Translations under genes and position numbers: made by a program
Part shown: piece after piece, positions 59,814 through 64,000 of the stretch
Numbering within the stretch: the first letter of the stretch is position 1
Layout of the letters: each line of letters starts with the position of its first letter
The notes under the pieces: generated by a model
What the model was told of the DNA's origin: nothing
What the model saw: the letters and a program-made list of their open reading frames with translations, nothing else
Databases searched by the model: none
Assembly (NCBI RefSeq): GCF_900110995.1
Contig: NZ_FOJF01000002.1
Location: forward strand, 992,001-1,056,000
Direction of reading: 5' to 3'
DNA length: 64,000 bases
From: Chitinophaga sp. YR573
Lineage (GTDB): Bacteria > Bacteroidota > Bacteroidia > Chitinophagales > Chitinophagaceae

Positions 59814-61325
59814 ATGAAACTGTATATAACCGCTTTCCTGTTGCTTATACTGACAGCCTCCTGCAGCAAGGATTTTCTGAAGGAAGATCCCAAAAGCAAC
59901 CTTACACCGGATAATTTTTATAAAACAGCCGACGATCTGAATATGGCCGCTATTGGCCTGTATACACAGGTAAACGGCGCGTTTAACCAGTCTGCGGGTT
60001 TCTCTACGTTGTGGGGAGGTGATGATATGACGGTGGCCCGGGCCGGGAATAAGATCTCCTATTCAGATTTTGACACTTATCAGGCTACTTCTTCCAACGA
60101 CCGTATGACCAACTGGTGGAGCTATTTTTATGCTGCCATCAAATCGAGCAATTCGCTGCTCAACAATTATCAGAACGCAACGGCGGCATCAGAAGATGAC
60201 CGGAACCATGCGGCAGGGCAGGCCTACTTTTTCCGTGCATTAAGTTATTTCTTCCTGACCCGTACCTGGGGAGAAGTACCATTGATTACAGATAACAAAG
60301 TAGATTATACCAGGACCAAAGCTGAACCGGCAGAAATTTACGCACTGATAGTGGCAGATCTGCAACAGGCGGAGACAATGTTGCCGGATGCATGGGATGG
60401 TACCAAACGACAGAACGGTGTGGATATACCACCTACCCGTGGCTCTGCAAAAGCATTGCTGGCCAATGTGTACCTCACTATGGCAGGCTGGCCGCTGAAG
60501 CAAACAGACAAATATGCACTGGCTGCCGCCAAGGCCAAAGAGGTGATAGATAACAAGGCTACCTGGGGTTATGATCTGACCACCAACTTTGCTGATCTGT
60601 GGAAGAAAACAGGGAAGTTCAACCATGAAACAGTATTTGGCTGCTATTATAATGTAAATGTATCGGGATGGGCCTGGGAGAACTACAATATGCTCACGCC
60701 CAATGCCTATGCACCAGACGATGAAGGTGGCTGGGGTGATGGTTACGGGGAGATCAATTTTTACAAGAAGTTCCCTCCGGGACCCAGGAAAGAAGCAACT
60801 TATCAATCTGTTTACTATCTGAATAATGATACCAGCAAAGCTGTGGACTGGACCAAAACGCAGCACAAACATCCTTACTTCTTCAAGTTCCGTGATGATG
60901 ACGCTTTTAACCCGGTGAATCATGTTAACAATAACTGGATAGGCAGCCACACTGTATTCGTGATTCGCTATGCAGAAGTATTGCTCACCTATGCAGAAGC
61001 GCAGACAATGTCTGCCTCTCCGGATGCAACCGCTTACGCCGCTATTAACCAGGTAAGGAACCGGTCCGGGATTGCCAATCTTGTTACGGGGTTGTCGCAG
61101 ACAGCGTTCCGCGACTCCGTGATTGCAGAGCGGGGATGGGAATTTGCAGGCGTTGAACCAGCCGCCCGCTGGTATGATCTGATACGTACTGAAACAGTGA
61201 GCAAGGCGAATTCAGACAGGGATACATCCGAAGAAGTGTTGAAGAACATTCCCAATGATGCTACGCATACTTTTTACTGGGCCCCTATACCAATAGGCGA
61301 TCAGCAGTTGAACCCAAACCTTTGA
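59814..61325 (+). CDS. SusD/RagB-family glycan-binding lipoprotein
   Basis: This 503-residue surface lipoprotein has lipobox TASC (Cys17), then KDFLKEDPKSNLTPDNFYKTADDLNMA, the typical SusD opening. TPR-like helical repeats follow, with the usual Trp/Tyr-rich C-terminal part (WARY-like EPAARWYDLIRTETV, AEVLLTYAEAQ). It caps SusC and binds the glycan at the cell surface. It lies 15 bp after susC and 4 bp before the GH43 gene, in one operon. The substrate is not evident from sequence. Confidence 0.95.
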   Translation: MKLYITAFLLLILTASCSKDFLKEDPKSNLTPDNFYKTADDLNMAAIGLYTQVNGAFNQSAGFSTLWGGDDMTVARAGNKISYSDFDTYQATSSNDRMTNWWSYFYAAIKSSNSLLNNYQNATAASEDDRNHAAGQAYFFRALSYFFLTRTWGEVPLITDNKVDYTRTKAEPAEIYALIVADLQQAETMLPDAWDGTKRQNGVDIPPTRGSAKALLANVYLTMAGWPLKQTDKYALAAAKAKEVIDNKATWGYDLTTNFADLWKKTGKFNHETVFGCYYNVNVSGWAWENYNMLTPNAYAPDDEGGWGDGYGEINFYKKFPPGPRKEATYQSVYYLNNDTSKAVDWTKTQHKHPYFFKFRDDDAFNPVNHVNNNWIGSHTVFVIRYAEVLLTYAEAQTMSASPDATAYAAINQVRNRSGIANLVTGLSQTAFRDSVIAERGWEFAGVEPAARWYDLIRTETVSKANSDRDTSEEVLKNIPNDATHTFYWAPIPIGDQQLNPNL

Positions 61326-61329
61326 TCAT

Positions 61330-62322
61330 ATGAAAAAAATAGAGGCGATATGCCTGCTACTACTGATATCTATAGGATGTTATGCACAAATTATTCCGGG
61401 AGCCATCTGGCCTGATACTAAAGGAAACCCGGTAAATGCTCATGGCGGTGGTATATTGTACTACAACGGCACTTATTACTGGTATGGGGAAATAAAGCAG
61501 GGCGTTACCTGGCGGGTACCCGGTTCTACCTGGGAGAACTACCGGGTGAATGCAGGAGGTATATCCTGCTATTCTTCCAAAGACCTGCTGCACTGGAAAC
61601 CGGAAGGCGTGGCCTTACAGCCTGTAACAACAGACAGTACATCAGACTTGCATGTCAGCAAAGTGATAGAAAGGCCCAAGGTGATCTATAACAAAAAAAC
61701 AGGCAAGTTTGTGATGTGGATGCATATAGATTCGCAGGATTACTCCTATGCCAGATCTGGCGTAGCTGTAAGTGACAGTCCCGAAGGCCCTTTTAAATAC
61801 ATCCGCAGTGTGAGACCCAATGGCAATATGGCCAGGGACATGACCATTTTCCAGGACGATGACGGCGATGCCTATCATTTCTATTCATCAGAAGAGAACC
61901 AGACGATGCACATCTGTAAGCTGGCGGATGACTATCTTTCGCATACCGGTGATGATCGCCGTATACTGGTGCAGCATGCAAGGGAAGCGCCGGCCGTATG
62001 CAAATACAATAACCGCTTTTACCTGTTCACCTCCGGCTGTACCGGATGGTCGCCCAATGCGGCTTCCTATGCCACGGCAGACAGTATTATGGGCACCTGG
62101 ACACTACATGATAATCCTTGTCATGGTACAGACGCTGATAGTACCTATCATGCACAGAGTACATATGTGTTGCCGGTGCAGGGTAAAAAGGATACGTTCA
62201 TTTTTATGGCAGACAGGTGGAACAAAACCAATCTGGAAACATCACGTTATATATGGTTGCCACTGACATTTGATGCTGAGGGCACTCCCGGCATTCAGTG
62301 GGAAGATCAGTTGATGCCTTAA
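61330..62322 (+). CDS. Secreted GH43 glycosidase, galactanase/arabinanase-like subgroup
   Basis: This 330-residue five-bladed propeller enzyme has a signal peptide (to CYAQ). Typical GH43 text includes GGGILYYNGTYYWYGE, ERPKVIYNKKTGKFVMWMH, RDMTIFQDDDGDAYHFYS and REAPAVCKYNNRFYLFTSGCTGWSPN. The Glu in REAPAV is the likely acid. The place where most GH43 enzymes have the catalytic Asp near the N-terminus reads NAHGGG instead, as in the subfamilies related to exo-beta-1,3-galactanases. This suggests action on galactan or arabinogalactan side chains, but the substrate is uncertain. It closes the SusCD operon. Confidence 0.85.
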   Translation: MKKIEAICLLLLISIGCYAQIIPGAIWPDTKGNPVNAHGGGILYYNGTYYWYGEIKQGVTWRVPGSTWENYRVNAGGISCYSSKDLLHWKPEGVALQPVTTDSTSDLHVSKVIERPKVIYNKKTGKFVMWMHIDSQDYSYARSGVAVSDSPEGPFKYIRSVRPNGNMARDMTIFQDDDGDAYHFYSSEENQTMHICKLADDYLSHTGDDRRILVQHAREAPAVCKYNNRFYLFTSGCTGWSPNAASYATADSIMGTWTLHDNPCHGTDADSTYHAQSTYVLPVQGKKDTFIFMADRWNKTNLETSRYIWLPLTFDAEGTPGIQWEDQLMP

Positions 62323-62340
62323 AGTTATTGGTGTTGAGAG

Positions 62341-62375
62341 AGGGCAGTAAGGGATTATATCTCTTACTGCCCTTT
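62341..62375 (+). terminator. Intrinsic terminator after the GH43 gene
   Basis: AGGGCAGTAAG (62341-62351) and CTTACTGCCCT (62363-62373) form a perfect 11-bp stem, followed by TTT. It ends the PUL operon. Confidence 0.85.
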
Positions 62376-62384
62376 CCATTTGCT

Positions 62385-62419
62385 AAAACCGGACATTGCA
62401 TGTTTCAAAACCGGACATT
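62385..62419 (+). repeat. Direct repeat upstream of the permease gene
   Basis: AAAACCGGACATT occurs at 62385-62397 and again at 62407-62419, 22 bp apart. It lies 80-114 bp before the permease ATG, at a distance suited to an activator. Confidence 0.6.
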
Positions 62420-62459
62420 CTAAGGATAGTATACATTTGATTATCAACTATTTGAAATC

Positions 62460-62476
62460 TGGCATTAACTTGGGGG
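62460..62476 (+). promoter_or_regulatory. Possible sigma-54-like promoter of the permease gene
   Basis: TGGCATTAACTTGGGGG has the -24 TGGCA element and a G-rich -12 region at about the right distance, but the -12 GC is not exact. It lies 23 bp before the ATG. This is a weak assignment. Confidence 0.3.
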
Positions 62477-62498
62477 CTCTGCTATAAATTCGCTTCAC

Positions 62499-64000
62499 AT
62501 GCTAAGAAGTTATTTTAAGGTCATCTACAGGAACCTGTTAAAAAACAAGGTTTTCTCAGCCGTAAATATCTTCGGACTAGCCATTGGAATGGCAGCCTGT
62601 TTTTTCATTTTTCAGTATGTGCATTTTGAATCCAGCTATGATAAGTTTCATAAGCAGGCAGACAATATCTACCGGGTAAATATTTCTTTTTCCGGTAGTT
62701 TCGCAAAGTTGCATGGAATGACTACGAATCATCCTGCAGTGGGGCCTGCTATGAAAGCAGAATTTCCGGAAGTCACCAATTTTGCAAGGGTAGTCAATTC
62801 TTCTCTTTTAATACCTGCATCCAGTATGTCCTATACGGATGCAAAATCAAATACAGTCTCATTTAATGAAGGAAAGATCTTTCTTGCAGATCCTTCTTTC
62901 CTCACCATGTTTTCCTTTCCCTTTATAGCAGGAACACCCTCTAAAGCATTATCCGAAGCCTCTTCCATTGTAATATCCAAAACAATAGCAGAGAAATACT
63001 TTGGAAAAGAAAACCCTATAGGGAAGACTTTAAATCTCAACCGGCAGTTGCCACTGACAGTAACCGGCGTTTTTGAGAACGTACCAGAGAACTCGCATAT
63101 CAAATTTGATATGCTTATTTCCATTAAGACATTGGGCGACAACTGGCAATATGATAACTGGGGATGGCCAGAGTTTTACACTTATGTATCACTGGTCCCG
63201 GGAACAGATCCCAAAAAGGTAGAAGCAAAATTTCCGGCCTTTATAGACAAATATCTGGCTGCAAAAATGAAGGAGCTGAACTTTGGTACTTACTTTCATA
63301 TGCAGCGTTTAGCAGATATTCATCTTAAATCCGATGATCTTAAAGGTCCGGAACCTAATGGCAGTGAGAAAGAGATTTATTTCCTGTCTATTATTGGCGT
63401 ATTTATTCTCTTCATTGCCTGGATCAACTATATCAATTTATCTACTGCTAAGAATATTGAACGTGCAAAAGAAGTAGGCCTGAGAAAGGCCGTAGGTGCA
63501 GTTAGCGGACAAGTGATCTGGCAATTTATTATGGAATCTGTTATTATCAACCTGCTGGCATTATTTGTAGCGGTGTTGATTATTATACTTTGTTTCCCTT
63601 ATTTCGGCATGTTCATCGGTAAAGATTTAAGACATGGATCTTTATCTTCCGGTCTATGGCATGCATCAGGGTTCTGGCCGTCCATGGCAGCCATTTTCCT
63701 GTCAGGGGCCTTTATAGTAGGCGCTTATCCCGCTTTTGTATTATCTGCATACAAACCAGCTATTGTATTAAAAGGAAAGTTCTTTCAATCTGCCAGGGGG
63801 ATCTTATTGAGGAAAGCACTCGTGTCTTTTCAGTTTGTGTTATCGTTGTTATTGATTGCCGGCACACTTACAGTATACTGGCAGTTATCATTCATGCGCA
63901 ATCAGGCACTGGGCTATAATAAGGAACAGATAGTAGTCGTAAAGTCGCCTGCTTTTTTTGATTCTACTTATACGTATAAGATGAAATCCTTTAAAACACA
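62499..64000 (+). CDS. ABC transporter permease, FtsX/MacB type (3' end outside window)
   Basis: The frame from the ATG at 62499 stays open to the window edge (500 codons). It starts MLRSYFKVIYRNLLKNK with the first span (about 18-38, VFSAVNIFGLAIGMAACFFIFQYV). A MacB-type periplasmic domain follows (about 50-265), then three further spans (near 290-310, 340-365 and 390-410). The region after that (AYKPAIVLKGKFFQSARGILLRKALVSFQF) opens the second FtsX half. Such large two-half permeases of Bacteroidota belong to the MacB/LolCE-like group and work with a separate ATPase. The export cargo is unknown. It is not part of the PUL. Confidence 0.9.
   Translation, partial: MLRSYFKVIYRNLLKNKVFSAVNIFGLAIGMAACFFIFQYVHFESSYDKFHKQADNIYRVNISFSGSFAKLHGMTTNHPAVGPAMKAEFPEVTNFARVVNSSLLIPASSMSYTDAKSNTVSFNEGKIFLADPSFLTMFSFPFIAGTPSKALSEASSIVISKTIAEKYFGKENPIGKTLNLNRQLPLTVTGVFENVPENSHIKFDMLISIKTLGDNWQYDNWGWPEFYTYVSLVPGTDPKKVEAKFPAFIDKYLAAKMKELNFGTYFHMQRLADIHLKSDDLKGPEPNGSEKEIYFLSIIGVFILFIAWINYINLSTAKNIERAKEVGLRKAVGAVSGQVIWQFIMESVIINLLALFVAVLIIILCFPYFGMFIGKDLRHGSLSSGLWHASGFWPSMAAIFLSGAFIVGAYPAFVLSAYKPAIVLKGKFFQSARGILLRKALVSFQFVLSLLLIAGTLTVYWQLSFMRNQALGYNKEQIVVVKSPAFFDSTYTYKMKSFKT

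Noticed and set aside
60240..60950. 236-residue minus-strand frame inside susD
   Set aside because: It is fully antisense to a clear SusD gene; no promoter or family character was seen.

Overview
The window looks like a chromosomal segment of a soil- or plant-associated member of the Bacteroidota, most likely the Chitinophagaceae (Chitinophaga-like). The signs are: a SusC/SusD polysaccharide-utilisation locus (PUL) run by a one-protein hybrid two-component system; the Bacteroidota cluster rpmB-rpmG-DUF4295-ftsY; several families largely confined to the phylum (DUF4294, DUF5723, DUF4382, DUF1835); bacillithiol genes; and many start regions carrying the Bacteroidota -7 box TAnnTTTG with a TTG/TTTG about 19-20 bp upstream. 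I saw no tRNA, rRNA, CRISPR array, prophage, insertion sequence or integrase.

Layout. 0-9.7 kb: the end of an unknown gene, a GH105-type hydrolase, a CBS-pair protein, an outer-membrane beta-barrel receptor, aspartokinase, class I fructose-1,6-bisphosphatase, a CAP lipoprotein, and an ABC ATPase / DinB-type / Nudix operon. 9.7-18 kb: folC, a DUF5723 outer-membrane protein and tonB; an MFS transporter; and an arginase-family / membrane-protein / radical-SAM operon. 18-26 kb: ccmE-ccmF and an alpha/beta hydrolase, DUF4294, a secreted protein, bshB1, and an ahpC-ahpD peroxide-defence pair. 26-32.5 kb: L28, L33, DUF4295 and ftsY, a JmjC-like cupin, rimO and a DEAD-box RNA helicase. 32.7-42 kb: glgB, a DUF4382 lipoprotein, a MORN-like protein, a PAP2 phosphatase, a KGG stress protein, a GH31 glucosidase and a YCF48-like propeller. 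42-46.5 kb: a propeller sensor kinase with its LuxR-type regulator, then two tiny membrane-protein genes. 46.8-52.5 kb: a coupled operon parE-DUF1835-cupin-parC. 52.6-62.3 kb: the PUL (hybrid sensor, SusC, SusD, GH43). 62.5-64 kb: the first two thirds of an FtsX/MacB-type permease, cut by the window edge.

Most genes are housekeeping or general metabolism. The less ordinary signals are non-coding. A family of about 72-bp double-hairpin repeats occurs four times, each directly after or close to stop codons. A candidate ~60-nt small RNA at about 38.22-38.28 kb has a near-consensus promoter, a perfect palindrome between its promoter boxes and a strong terminator. A ~100-bp imperfect stem-loop built of 11-bp units sits at 22.84-22.94 kb. 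Three unlisted small single-span membrane-protein genes (39, 38 and 51 codons) also occur.

Functional links: BshB1 and the DinB/YfiT-type protein point to bacillithiol metabolism. AhpC has the three-cysteine pattern of AhpD-dependent peroxiredoxins and sits beside AhpD. The hybrid sensor, SusC, SusD and GH43 should sense, import and trim one glycan, possibly a beta-1,3-galactan or arabinogalactan type. Family calls come from motifs and remembered family features, not from database searches.
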